DNA of 28,064 bases from Pseudomonadota bacterium (GCA_023416135.1 JAEZIF010000027.1:1-28064), one strand, 5' to 3'; shown: positions 7,522 through 15,948, counted from the first letter of the stretch. Notes: generated by a model not told the origin, from the sequence alone. Numbers and translations: made by a program.

Positions 7522-8516
7522 AGAGACGCAAACTGCTGATTGGAGCCGGCGCGCTGACCGGCGTGGGACTGGTCGGAGCAGGCATCGCGGCCCCCGCGGT
7601 CCTGGCCCAGGATACCTATCCGTCCAAGCCCATCAAGCTCGTCATCCCGTTCCCGCCCGGCGGTCCGACCGACGTGCTGGGACGGCGCTACGCCGAGAAG
7701 CTGTCGGCCTTGCTCGGCCAGACGGTGGTGGTCGACAACAAGGCCGGCGCGGGCGGCATCATCGGTTCCGACATGGTCGCCAAGTCGAAGCCCGACGGCT
7801 ACACGATGCTGCTGGGCTCGTCGTCGACGCAGGTCACCAGCCCGTTGCTGATGCCCAACGCGCCGTATCATCCGGTCAAGGATTTCACGCTGTTCATCAT
7901 CGGATTCGTGCCGATGGTCATCGCCTGCAATCCGGCGCTGCCGGTCAAGACCCTGCCGGAACTCGTGAAGCTCCTGAAGGACAACCCGGACAAGTATCGC
8001 TACAGCTCGTCCGGCATGGGCAGCATCAACCATCTGGGCGGCGAGCTCTTCAAGATGAAGGCCGGCAACCTCGTGTCGCTGCACGTGCCCTACAAGGGCA
8101 ACAGTCCGGCGCTGCAGGCCGCCCTCTCGGGTGAAGTCGACTGGCTGCTCGACACGTTCGGCACCTCCTTCAGCCACTACAAGTCGGGCAAGCTGCGCTA
8201 TCTCGCGATCTGCGCGGAGAAGCGCTCGCACCTCGCGCCGGAAGTGCCGACGGTGGCCGATTGCGGCCTGCCCGAGGTCCTGGTCTCGACCGTCAACCCG
8301 GTCGGCCTGCCCGCCAGCACACCGCCGGAGATCGTGAAGACGATCGCCGACGCCACCCGCAAGATCATGTCGGACGAGAAGCTGCAGGCCGACCTGCGCG
8401 CCATGTCGATCGAGCCGGTGGCCGATGCCGACTCGGCGAAATCGGCCGCCTACTTCACGGGCGAAATGGAACGCTGGGAGCCGATCATCAAGGCGAGCGG
8501 CGCGAAGATGGAGTGA
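7518..8516 (+). CDS. tripartite tricarboxylate transporter receptor (TctC/Bug) 2
   Basis: A 332-residue Bug/TctC-type receptor closing the operon. The leader MKRRKLLIGAGAL resembles a twin-arginine signal, followed by a hydrophobic core and a VLAQ cleavage site. The mature start YPSKPIKLVIPFPPGG, the DNKAGAGGIIGSD motif and KSKPDGYTMLLG are diagnostic. It is clearly not a recent copy of the first receptor. Having two different receptors bracket the same metabolic genes suggests two related ligands, or one receptor for uptake and one for sensing. The start overlaps the upstream stop (ATGA). Its last 29 bases overlap the convergent acetyltransferase gene. Confidence 0.93.
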   Translation: MKRRKLLIGAGALTGVGLVGAGIAAPAVLAQDTYPSKPIKLVIPFPPGGPTDVLGRRYAEKLSALLGQTVVVDNKAGAGGIIGSDMVAKSKPDGYTMLLGSSSTQVTSPLLMPNAPYHPVKDFTLFIIGFVPMVIACNPALPVKTLPELVKLLKDNPDKYRYSSSGMGSINHLGGELFKMKAGNLVSLHVPYKGNSPALQAALSGEVDWLLDTFGTSFSHYKSGKLRYLAICAEKRSHLAPEVPTVADCGLPEVLVSTVNPVGLPASTPPEIVKTIADATRKIMSDEKLQADLRAMSIEPVADADSAKSAAYFTGEMERWEPIIKASGAKME

Positions 8517-8970
8517 GGTTCTTTTCGTAGAACACCGACCACTTGGAATCGGGATAGTCGAGTACCGGGCCGCAGCGCGTGAAGCCGGCGCGCTCGTAGA
8601 CCGTCCAGGCCGCCGGATGCCGGTCGCCGGTCTCAATCACCAGGCGCTCGAGACTTTCCCGGCGCGCCAGGGCCTCGATCCGCTCGACGATCATCGCGCC
8701 GATCTTGCGGCCGCGATGCAGCGGCCGCGTGTACATGCGCTTTACCTCGCCGATGCCGTCGGCATGGCGCTTCAGCGCGCCGCAGGCCACCGCCTTCCCG
8801 TGCTCGCGGGCGATGAACACGGTCGTGTCGGGCTCCGCCATCTGCTCGGCGGTCATGTGGAAGACGAACTCCGGCGGCGTCAGCTCGAGCAGCGTGGCGT
8901 TCAGTTCCTTGATGAGCCCGCGGACCTCGTCCTGAAGCGGGCTTTCGACGGCGATGGCGATGCCGCTCAT
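8488..8970 (-). CDS. GNAT-family N-acetyltransferase
   Basis: A 160-residue GNAT acetyltransferase, which transfers an acetyl group from acetyl-CoA to an amine. The acetyl-CoA pyrophosphate loop (RGRKIG at residues 86-91) follows a beta strand (EVKRMYTRP), and the C-terminal WTVYERAGFTRCGPVLDYPD is typical of small-molecule GNATs such as the PhnO/YhfO group. I chose the ATG at 8970 because it overlaps the stop of the AraC gene (ATGA on the minus strand). The same frame is open further upstream, but only inside the AraC coding region. The gene therefore follows AraC in an operon. The acceptor is unknown. Its end overlaps the convergent TctC gene by 29 bases. Confidence 0.9.
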   Translation of the reverse strand: MSGIAIAVESPLQDEVRGLIKELNATLLELTPPEFVFHMTAEQMAEPDTTVFIAREHGKAVACGALKRHADGIGEVKRMYTRPLHRGRKIGAMIVERIEALARRESLERLVIETGDRHPAAWTVYERAGFTRCGPVLDYPDSKWSVFYEKNLTPSSRRSP

Positions 8971-9992
8971 CGACTGTTGCTCCTTGCTTTCTGCCGCCAG
9001 GCCGCAGGCGGATCGCCGTAGGCGCGAGAAAAGGCGCGATTGAAGGCGGCTTCGGTGCTGTAGCCGGCATCGTAGCCGACCTCGGCTATGGTGCGGCCGG
9101 TCGTGCGCAGCGCGACGCTCGCGAGATAGAGCCGCCAATCGCGCACATAGCGCATCGGCGAGGTGCCGAGTACCGCTTCGAAACGCTCGGCGAGGGTGCT
9201 CCGAGACAGGCCCGCCGTGCTGGCCAGGCTCTCCACCGACCAGTCGCGACCGGTGTCGTCGTGAATCAGCGCGAGACAGCGCCCGAGCGAGGGGTCGGCC
9301 AACGCGGCCAGCCAGCCGACCGAGCCGGCGCCCGACGCCAGGATCTCATGGCGCAGCAGCTCGATGAAGATGATCTCGGTCAGGCGCTCCAGCATCGAGA
9401 GCCCGCCGGTGCGCGGCCGATCCACCTCGGCGACGATCTGGGCAATGGTCGCGCGCAGCCAGTGCGCCTCGTTGCTGCCTTCGGTCTTCATGTGCAGCAG
9501 CGTCGGCAACGCCTTGCGCAGCGGCCGGAAGTCCATGGCATCGCACTGGAGATAGCCGCACAGCAGGCGCAGCGGCGCAGGCCCCTCGCCATAGTGCAGG
9601 ATCGGAATCTCGCGCCAGGGCTTGGGCGGGAGCAGCGTCGTGGGATTTATCATCCGGCCACCACTGCCGTAGCCGAGCTGGTGGCCGGTGCCGAAGGGAA
9701 AGGCCACGATGTCGCCGGCCGCGAGGTCGACGTGCCGGTCCGGCAGCTTCAGCCAGCAGGTGCCCTCGACCATGATGTGGAAGGGCATCACGCCCGCGCT
9801 GCTCTCGCCTTTGTTGAAGGCGGGCTTGTCGTCGGTCTGCCAGTCGCCGGCCGGCATGAAGCAGAACTGCAGCGAGCCGGACAGCCGGATGCTGCTCAGG
9901 ACGCCGGACAGAACGTCCTCGTCCAGCCGTGGATTATCGATCAACTGTTCTGGTTGCGCGGCCAAAGACGCCGTTCCTTCGCGGTCGTACAC
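8967..9992 (-). CDS. AraC-family transcriptional regulator with cupin sensor domain
   Basis: About 341 residues. The N-terminal half (LDEDVLSGVLSSIRLSGSL, then HIMVEGTCWLKL and LAAGDIVAFPFGTGH) is a cupin-type ligand domain of the kind found in AraC activators. The C-terminal third carries two helix-turn-helix units (WSVESLASTAGLSRSTLAER and TIAEVGYDAGYSTEAAFNRA). The start is uncertain because no ATG precedes the conserved region. I prefer the GTG at 9992, six bases after GAGG; the GTG at 9995 is too close to that site. The frame remains open to about 10208, but this would run through the divergent DsrE-like gene and is not conserved-looking. It is coupled to the GNAT gene downstream and probably regulates that gene and/or the divergent DsrE gene. 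Confidence 0.88.
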   Translation of the reverse strand: MYDREGTASLAAQPEQLIDNPRLDEDVLSGVLSSIRLSGSLQFCFMPAGDWQTDDKPAFNKGESSAGVMPFHIMVEGTCWLKLPDRHVDLAAGDIVAFPFGTGHQLGYGSGGRMINPTTLLPPKPWREIPILHYGEGPAPLRLLCGYLQCDAMDFRPLRKALPTLLHMKTEGSNEAHWLRATIAQIVAEVDRPRTGGLSMLERLTEIIFIELLRHEILASGAGSVGWLAALADPSLGRCLALIHDDTGRDWSVESLASTAGLSRSTLAERFEAVLGTSPMRYVRDWRLYLASVALRTTGRTIAEVGYDAGYSTEAAFNRAFSRAYGDPPAAWRQKARSNSR

Positions 9993-10035
9993 CACGCCCC
10001 TCGCAACCGGCGAGCGACCAACGAAGGATATCACA
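9993..10035. promoter_or_regulatory. divergent AraC/DsrE control region
   Basis: These 43 bases separate the divergent AraC and DsrE-like genes. A perfect inverted repeat CTCGC-AACCG-GCGAG lies at 10000-10014 and could be an operator or simply the AraC ribosome-site region. AAGGA at 10024-10028 is the ribosome site of the DsrE-like gene. The gap is so short that promoters must overlap the coding regions. Confidence 0.3.
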
Positions 10036-10404
10036 ATGGCAGCGGAAACCGACAAGCTGGTGATCCTGGTGACGCGGGGCATCGATTCCGAGCTTTCATC
10101 GGTCGCCTTCACCATCGCCAATGGCGGTCTGACCACGGGCCTGAAGGTCTCGATGTTCCTGACCAGCACCGCGATCGACCTGGTCCGCCGCGGCGGCCAG
10201 AAACTCACCCAGGTGGCGCCCCTGCAGCCGCTGGCCGCCCTGATCGAGGACTTCCAGAAGCGCGGCGGCGTTATCTGGGCCTGCCCGCCCTGCGTGCAGT
10301 CGCGCGGCTACCAGCAGGCCGACCTTCTGGACGGCGTCATCATCGTCGGCGCCAGCGCCATGCATGCAGAGATCAGGCAGGGAGCGGCGACGCTGTCGTT
10401 CTGA
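10036..10404 (+). CDS. DsrE/F-family protein with CPPC motif
   Basis: A 122-residue protein of the DsrE/DsrF-like fold (KLVILVTRGIDSELSSVAFTIA at the start, GVIIVGASAMH near the end). The family includes sulfur-carrier and sulfur-relay proteins and many uncharacterised stand-alone members. Cys83 and Cys86 form a CPPC motif in VIWACPPCVQSRGY, placed where the family's reactive cysteines occur, so thiol or persulfide chemistry is possible. AAGGA seven bases upstream supports the ATG. It stands alone on the + strand, divergent from the AraC gene, and ends 12 bases from the convergent alcohol dehydrogenase gene. No other sulfur gene is nearby, so a role in sulfur relay is not shown. Confidence 0.88.
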   Translation: MAAETDKLVILVTRGIDSELSSVAFTIANGGLTTGLKVSMFLTSTAIDLVRRGGQKLTQVAPLQPLAALIEDFQKRGGVIWACPPCVQSRGYQQADLLDGVIIVGASAMHAEIRQGAATLSF

Positions 10405-10416
10405 GAACGCGATTGC

Positions 10417-11547
10417 TCACCCGTGCGGCACCAGCACCTGCCGCACCGTCGCCACGTCCTGCAGGCGGTCGAAGCCGGCATTGACCTCGTCGAAGCCGAT
10501 GCGCTGGCTCATCATGCGGTCGACCGGCAGCTTGCCCTGCTGGTAGAGCGAGATGAACCGCGGGATGTCGCGCACCGGCACGCAGCTTCCCATGTAGCTG
10601 CCCTTGATGGTCTTCTCCTCGCTGACCAGCACGCTCTGCTTGAAGGAGAAGTCGGCGGAGATCGGCGACAGGCCCGCCGTCACCGTCGTGCCGCCCCAGC
10701 GCGTCACCAGGTAGGCCGTCTCCATGGCCTTGATGGTGCCGGCGAGATCGAAGGCATAGTCGACGCCGCCGTTGGTGAGGTCGCGCACCTGCGTCACATG
10801 ATCGGCGTCCTTGGCGTTCACCGTGTGGGTGGCGCCGAGCTGGCGGGCCAGTCCGAGCTTCTCGTCGGAAAGGTCGATTGCGACGATCTGGCTGGCGCCA
10901 CCCAGTACCGCGCCCATAAGGCCGCTCAAGCCGACGCCGCCCAGGCCGACGACGGCGACCGTGCTGCCGGGCCGGATCTGCGCGGTGTTGACCACGGCAC
11001 CGACGCCGGTGACGACGGCGCAGCCGAACAGGGCCGCCACGTCGAGCGGCAGAGTGGGGTCGATCACCACGATCGAGCCGCGGTCGACCACGGCATACTC
11101 GGCGTAGCAGGAGACACCCGACTGGTGGTTCACCGGCTTGCCGTCGAGATGCAGGCGATGATTGCCCGACAGGAGCTGGCCGGCTGAGCGCGGCGTCACC
11201 GAACGCTCGCAGATATAGGGCCGACCCTCCAGGCAGCGCCGGCAGCGGCCGCAGCTCACGTTGAAGGTGAAGCAGACATGGTCGCCGACCTTGACGTCGT
11301 GCACGCCCGCGCCCAGCTCGACGATCTCGCCCGCGCCCTCGTGGCCCAGCACGATCGGCACCGGCCGCGGCCGATCGCCGTTCACCAGCGAGAGGTCGGA
11401 ATGGCAGAGCCCGCCGCCGCCCACCTTGACCAGCACCTCGCCCTCGCCCGGCGGATCGAGATCGACCTCGGCGATCTGGATGGGCTTGCTCTTGGCAAAG
11501 GGACGCGGCGCGCCGCAGACGGTGAGCACGGCAGCTTTCATCTTCAT
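10417..11547 (-). CDS. zinc-dependent alcohol dehydrogenase
   Basis: A 376-residue medium-chain dehydrogenase that oxidises an alcohol (or reduces an aldehyde) with NAD(P). Catalytic zinc ligands are Cys48 (GLCHSDL), His69 (GHEGAGE) and Cys176. Structural zinc is held by Cys99, Cys102, Cys105 and Cys113. The nucleotide site is GLGGVG at 201-206, with Asp225 at the end of the second strand favouring NAD over NADP. The layout resembles class III-type and aryl-alcohol dehydrogenases. I chose the ATG at 11547, eight bases after AGGAGG; the ATG at 11553 is too close to that site. It lies 54 bases behind the SDR gene and is probably co-transcribed with it, so the pair may act on the same alcohol/ketone series. 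Substrate unknown. Confidence 0.93.
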   Translation of the reverse strand: MKMKAAVLTVCGAPRPFAKSKPIQIAEVDLDPPGEGEVLVKVGGGGLCHSDLSLVNGDRPRPVPIVLGHEGAGEIVELGAGVHDVKVGDHVCFTFNVSCGRCRRCLEGRPYICERSVTPRSAGQLLSGNHRLHLDGKPVNHQSGVSCYAEYAVVDRGSIVVIDPTLPLDVAALFGCAVVTGVGAVVNTAQIRPGSTVAVVGLGGVGLSGLMGAVLGGASQIVAIDLSDEKLGLARQLGATHTVNAKDADHVTQVRDLTNGGVDYAFDLAGTIKAMETAYLVTRWGGTTVTAGLSPISADFSFKQSVLVSEEKTIKGSYMGSCVPVRDIPRFISLYQQGKLPVDRMMSQRIGFDEVNAGFDRLQDVATVRQVLVPHG

Positions 11548-11601
11548 CTGCATATCCTCCTGCAACAGTACCGCCGCCGGGGCCGCGCGTTTCGCGCCGC
11601 C

Positions 11602-12345
11602 TCAGGCAATTCCTCCGTCGACCCGGACCAAGGATCCGGTGGTGAAGCTGGACTGGCTCGAAGCGAGATAGAGCGCGGCCGTCACGATCTCCTCCGGCCG
11701 GCCGCTGCGCCTGAGCGCCGCCGTCGAGTTGAGCTTGTGCTCCTCGCTCCACGCCTTGGACACGTCGGTCAGGAAGCGGCCCGGCGAGATGGTGTTGACC
11801 CGCACCTTGGGGCCGTACTCGAAGGCGAAGGCCTCGGTGATGGCGTTGAGTGCCGCCTTGGCGCCGGCATATGGCGCAATCTGCGGCCGCGGCCGGAGCG
11901 CGCCGGCGCTGGAGATGTTGATGATCGAACCGCCTTCGCCGGCCGCCATGCGGCTGCCGACCAGGGACATCAGGCGGAACGGGCCCTTGAAGTTCAGCGA
12001 CACGATGCGGTCGAAGAGCTGCTCGGGCGTCTCCAGCGACGAGGGCGCCAGCGGCGAGGAGCCGGCGTTGTTCACCAGGATGTCGACCTTGCCGAAGGCG
12101 GCGTAGGCCGCGTCGGCCAGACCTTCGAGCTCCTGCCAGTTGGCGACGTTGCAGGCATGGGTTTCGGCCCGGCGGCCCATCGCCCGCACCTCGGCGGCGA
12201 CCTTCTCGCAAGCGTCGAGCTTGCGGCTGGTGATGAAGACATCGGCGCCGTGGGCCGCGAAAGCCTTTACCATCTGTTGGCCCAGGCCGCGGCTTCCGCC
12301 GGTCACCAGGGCAACCTTGCCTGAAAGATCGAAGTAGTTGGTCAT
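11602..12345 (-). CDS. short-chain dehydrogenase/reductase (SDR)
   Basis: A 247-residue classical SDR. The cofactor motif TGGSRGLG is at residues 15-22 and the structural NNAG at 92-95. The catalytic tetrad is Asn118, Ser146, Tyr159 and Lys163 (PYAGAKAAL). Arg41 after the second strand (TSRK) suggests NADP may be accepted. The C-terminal RPEEIVTAALYLAS and VDGGIA are standard. It is the first gene of a leftward unit with the zinc alcohol dehydrogenase, divergent from the transglutaminase cluster. It could be annotated as a glucose or 3-oxoacyl-ACP reductase, but nothing in the sequence fixes the substrate. Confidence 0.93.
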   Translation of the reverse strand: MTNYFDLSGKVALVTGGSRGLGQQMVKAFAAHGADVFITSRKLDACEKVAAEVRAMGRRAETHACNVANWQELEGLADAAYAAFGKVDILVNNAGSSPLAPSSLETPEQLFDRIVSLNFKGPFRLMSLVGSRMAAGEGGSIINISSAGALRPRPQIAPYAGAKAALNAITEAFAFEYGPKVRVNTISPGRFLTDVSKAWSEEHKLNSTAALRRSGRPEEIVTAALYLASSQSSFTTGSLVRVDGGIA

Positions 12346-12485
12346 TGGCTGCGACTCACGAAGCCTACCTCATCCTGGGAAGCCGTGCCGAGCGCGGCTA
12401 GTTAACGGGATCAGCAATACGGCACCTTTGACGCTGGCATGTCACTTGCTAAGTGTACCTGTAGAGCGGAATTGGGCGGGTCGGC
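12346..12485. promoter_or_regulatory. divergent SDR / transglutaminase-cluster intergenic region
   Basis: A 140-base gap between two divergent units, so promoters for both should lie here. On the + strand TTGACG (12428-12433) is close to a -35 consensus, with TAAGTG (12450-12455) as a poor -10 after 16 bases. The transglutaminase ATG at 12486 has only a weak GGGCGGG ribosome site. No strong palindrome was found. Confidence 0.3.
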
Positions 12486-15400
12486 ATGAGCATCCACGTC
12501 GCACTGCATCACCGGACGGCCTATCGCTATGACCGGCTCGTAGCGTTGGGTCCGCAGCTCGTCCGCCTGCGCCCCGCGCCGCATTCCCGCACCGCGATCC
12601 TGTCCTATTCGCTCAGGATCGAGCCCAGGCAGCACTTCATCAACTGGCAGCAGGATCCGCAGGGCAATCATCTGGCGCGGCTCGTCTTCCCGGAGAAGAC
12701 CGATCTGTTCGAGGTGGTGGTCGATCTGGTCGCCGACATGACGGTGATCAATCCGTTCGACTTCTTCCTCGAGCCCGACGCCGAGCAGTGGCCCTTCGCC
12801 TACGATCCCTCCCTCGCCGCCGAGATCGCGCCGTTCCGCAAGGTCGATCCGCCCGGCCCGTTGCTCGCGGCATGGCTCGCCAAGGTCGATCGGTCCAGGC
12901 GGCGCACCGTCGATTTCATCGTCGGCCTGAACGCCCGCCTGCAGAAAGAGATCGGCTACATCGTGCGCCTGGAGCCGGGCGTGCAGACCTGCGAGGAAAC
13001 GCTCAGTCTCGCCAAGGGCTCGTGCCGCGACACCGGCTGGCTCCTGGTCACCATCCTGCGCCATCTCGGTTTCGCCGCGCGTTTCGCCTCGGGCTATCTG
13101 ATCCAGCTCATGCCCGACGAGAAGCCGCTCGACGGGCCGGAAGGTCCGACGCACGACTTCACCGACCTCCATGCCTGGTGCGAGGTCTATCTGCCGGGCG
13201 CCGGCTGGATCGGCCTCGACCCGACGTCGGGCCTGCTGACCGGCGAGGGTCATATCCCGCTCGCCTGCACGCCCGAGCCGTCGAGCGCCGCACCGATTGA
13301 GGGCGGGGTCGACGAAAGCGAGGTCACTTTCTCCTACGACATGAGGGTGACGCGCGTGCGCGAGACGCCACGCACCACGAAACCCTACGACGACGAGCAA
13401 TGGGCCGGGCTCCTGGCCGTCGGCGAGGCGATCGAGGCCGACATCGGCAAGCACGACCTGCGTCTGACCATGGGCGGCGAGCCGACCTTCGTGTCGATCG
13501 ACGACATGGACGGTGCGGAATGGAACACCGAGGCGCTGGGACCGGAGAAGCGGCGCAAGGCGGGCGTGCTGTTCCGCAAGCTCGCCGACCGATTCGCGTC
13601 GGGCCCGCTGCTGCATTTCGGCCAGGGCAAGTGGTACCCCGGCGAGCAACTGCCGCGCTGGGCGCTCACCTGCCACTGGCGCAGGGACGGCGAGGCGATC
13701 TGGCGCGACCAGCACCTCTACGCGCTGGAGGAAAAGCCGACGGGCGCCACGCCGGAGACGGCGCATCGCTTCGCGCTCGCCTTCGCGCAGCGCCTGCAGC
13801 TCGATCCAGGCTATCTATTCGGCGCCTTCGAGGACACTTGGTATTACCTGTGGCGCGAGCGGCGGCTGCCCAGCAACGTCGCGGTCGACGAAGCCAAGAT
13901 GAAGGACCCGCTGGAGCGCGAGCGCCTGGCGCGCGTGTTCGAGAACGGACTGGAAAGCGCCGTCGGCACCGTGTTGCCCATTCAGCGCGAGCACAACGGC
14001 CGTGGCCGCTGGCGCAGCGGGCCGTGGTTCCTGCGCTCGGAGAAGTGTTATCTGATCCCCGGTGATTCGCCGCTCGGCTACCGCCTGCCGCTCGATTCAC
14101 TGCCGTGGGCCGCGCCGGCCGATCTCGGCTTCATGGCCGAGCCCGATCCCATGGTGTCGCATCCCGACCTGCCGCCGCTCGAAGCGTTCCGCCGCGCGCC
14201 GGTGCTGCGCCGTCAGGAACCTAACGTGCAGCGCGGGCGGCCCGACGACGCCAACGGCGACGGCGAGGCACGGCGCGAGGCCTGGCGGCGGGCACTGGCG
14301 CCCGATCTCGGCATGCGTCCCGGCATCGGTCAATCGGCCGGCACCATCGTGCGCACCGCCATGGCCTTCGAGCCGCGCGACGGCCATCTCTTCGTCTTCA
14401 TGCCGCCGACCGAGCGCACGGAGGACTATCTCGACCTGGTCACGGCGGTAGAGGACACCGCCGAGGAGCTCGGCCAGCCCGTGTTCATCGAAGGCTATGC
14501 GCCGCCAGGCTCCGATCCGCGGCTGCTCAATTTCAGCGTCACGCCGGACCCCGGCGTCATCGAGGTCAACATCCATCCCTCGATGAGCTGGCAAGAGCTC
14601 GTGAAGAAGACCGAGGTCGTCTACGAGGAAGCGCGCACGACGCGGCTCGGCGCCCAGAAGTTCATGATCGACGGCCGCCATACCGGCACCGGCGGCGGCA
14701 ACCATGTGACCCTGGGCGGGCCGTCGGCGGCCGACTCGCCGCTGCTGCGCCGGCCCGACCTGCTGAGGAGCCTTCTCGGCTACTGGCTCAACCATCCCTC
14801 GCTGTCCTACCTGTTCTCGGGCCTGTTCATCGGACCGACCAGCCAGCACCCGCGCATCGACGAGGCGCGCAACGACGCCCTGCACGAGCTCGAGATCGCC
14901 TTCCGCCAGATCAAGTCCGGGCAGCAGACGCCGCCGTGGCTGGTCGACCGGATTTTCCGCAACCTCCTGGTCGATGCCACGGGCAACACCCACCGCACCG
15001 AGTTCTGCATCGACAAGCTGTTCACGCCGGATTCCGCCGCGGGCCGTCGCGGCCTCCTGGAGATGCGCGCCTTCGAGATGCCGCCGCACTGGCGGATGAG
15101 CGTGGCCCAGCAGGCCTTGTTGCGCGGCCTGGTCGCCAGGTTCTGGGATCGACCCTACGAGCGCACGCTGACGCGCTGGGGCACACGCCTGCACGACGAC
15201 TTCATGCTGCCGCACTTCGTCTGGCAGGATTTCATGGATGTGCTGGCCGACCTCTCGGAGGCCGGCTACCGCTTCTCCGCCGACTGGTTCGCGCCGCACT
15301 TCGAGTTCCGCTTCCCCAAGATCGGCGAGGTGGCGCAACGCGGGATCGAGCTGGAGCTGCGCCACGCGCTAGAACCCTGGCACGTGCTGGGCGAGGAACC

Positions 15401-15851
15401 GGGCGGCGGCGGCACGGTGCGCTATGTCGATTCCTCGGTCGAGCGCCTGCAGGTCAAGGCGATCGGCCTGAACGAGCAGCGCCATGTCATCGCCTGCAAC
15501 GGCTGGCGCCTGCCGTTGCGTGCCACCGGCACGGTCGGTGAGTACGTTGCGGGCGTGCGCTATCGCGCCTGGCAGCCGCCCAACGCACTGCATCCGACCA
15601 TCGGCGTCCACGCGCCGCTGATCTTCGATATCCACGACACCTGGAACGACCGCTCGCTCGGCGGCTGCAGCTATCACGTCGCCCACCCCGGCGGCCGCAA
15701 CTACGACCGCATGCCGGTCAACGCCAACGAGGCCGAAGCCCGCCGCCGCGCCCGCTTCTTCCCGATCGGCCATTCCCCGGGCGAAACGGCCGAGCCGCGC
15801 CCGATCGACAATCCGGAGCATCCGCTGACGCTGGATTTGAGAAGGGCGTAG
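12486..15851 (+). CDS. transglutaminase-like / DUF2126 fusion protein
   Basis: A 1121-residue two-part protein. Residues 1 to about 270 are a bacterial transglutaminase-like domain with its N-terminal beta module (MSIHVALHHRTAYRYDR) and an intact papain-like triad: Cys180 (KGSCRDTGWLL), His229 (LHAWCEVYL) and Asp245 (GLDPTSG). From about residue 320 (LTMGGEPTFVS) to the end is DUF2126 (COG4196). Motifs EVNIHPSMSW (Glu693, Asn695) and TGGGNHVTLGG (Asn739, His740) resemble the metal/ATP sites of glutamine-synthetase-like carboxylate-amine ligases; that resemblance is my inference. No signal peptide, so it should be cytoplasmic. It leads a cluster with an ATP-grasp/alpha-E protein and a second transglutaminase, a set proposed from comparative genomics to make or trim amide-linked peptides. 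The product is unknown. Confidence 0.9.
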   Translation: MSIHVALHHRTAYRYDRLVALGPQLVRLRPAPHSRTAILSYSLRIEPRQHFINWQQDPQGNHLARLVFPEKTDLFEVVVDLVADMTVINPFDFFLEPDAEQWPFAYDPSLAAEIAPFRKVDPPGPLLAAWLAKVDRSRRRTVDFIVGLNARLQKEIGYIVRLEPGVQTCEETLSLAKGSCRDTGWLLVTILRHLGFAARFASGYLIQLMPDEKPLDGPEGPTHDFTDLHAWCEVYLPGAGWIGLDPTSGLLTGEGHIPLACTPEPSSAAPIEGGVDESEVTFSYDMRVTRVRETPRTTKPYDDEQWAGLLAVGEAIEADIGKHDLRLTMGGEPTFVSIDDMDGAEWNTEALGPEKRRKAGVLFRKLADRFASGPLLHFGQGKWYPGEQLPRWALTCHWRRDGEAIWRDQHLYALEEKPTGATPETAHRFALAFAQRLQLDPGYLFGAFEDTWYYLWRERRLPSNVAVDEAKMKDPLERERLARVFENGLESAVGTVLPIQREHNGRGRWRSGPWFLRSEKCYLIPGDSPLGYRLPLDSLPWAAPADLGFMAEPDPMVSHPDLPPLEAFRRAPVLRRQEPNVQRGRPDDANGDGEARREAWRRALAPDLGMRPGIGQSAGTIVRTAMAFEPRDGHLFVFMPPTERTEDYLDLVTAVEDTAEELGQPVFIEGYAPPGSDPRLLNFSVTPDPGVIEVNIHPSMSWQELVKKTEVVYEEARTTRLGAQKFMIDGRHTGTGGGNHVTLGGPSAADSPLLRRPDLLRSLLGYWLNHPSLSYLFSGLFIGPTSQHPRIDEARNDALHELEIAFRQIKSGQQTPPWLVDRIFRNLLVDATGNTHRTEFCIDKLFTPDSAAGRRGLLEMRAFEMPPHWRMSVAQQALLRGLVARFWDRPYERTLTRWGTRLHDDFMLPHFVWQDFMDVLADLSEAGYRFSADWFAPHFEFRFPKIGEVAQRGIELELRHALEPWHVLGEEPGGGGTVRYVDSSVERLQVKAIGLNEQRHVIACNGWRLPLRATGTVGEYVAGVRYRAWQPPNALHPTIGVHAPLIFDIHDTWNDRSLGGCSYHVAHPGGRNYDRMPVNANEAEARRRARFFPIGHSPGETAEPRPIDNPEHPLTLDLRRA

Positions 15852-15948
15852 AAGAGGAAGAAGACCACGAGAGGGTCGTCCAAGGCTGGTAGACCCCACC
15901 CTCGCCCCATGCGAATCTAGCCCCTCCTTTCACTTCTACCGCGAGCCC
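15852..15948. other. 97-base gap between DUF2126 and ATP-grasp genes
   Basis: The gap is purine-rich on the left and C-rich on the right, unlike the otherwise tight spacing of this cluster. I see no good terminator, only a four-pair GACC/GGTC stem. No strong ribosome site precedes the ATG at 15949. It may hold an internal promoter or an intergenic repeat, but nothing here decides this. Confidence 0.3.

Noticed and set aside
9993..10208. N-terminal extension of the AraC reading frame to 10208
   Set aside because: It would lie antisense to the well-supported DsrE-like gene and adds residues unlike the AraC cupin domain; a GTG at 9992 with GAGG is better placed.
10373..12211. Long minus-strand frame spanning the SDR and alcohol dehydrogenase genes
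   Set aside because: It runs in a different phase through two genuine dehydrogenase genes and has low-complexity Arg/Gly/Ala composition.
12411..13766. Minus-strand open frame opposite the transglutaminase-DUF2126 gene
   Set aside because: Composition is that of an antisense shadow; no domain, no ribosome site, and it crosses the upstream promoter region.
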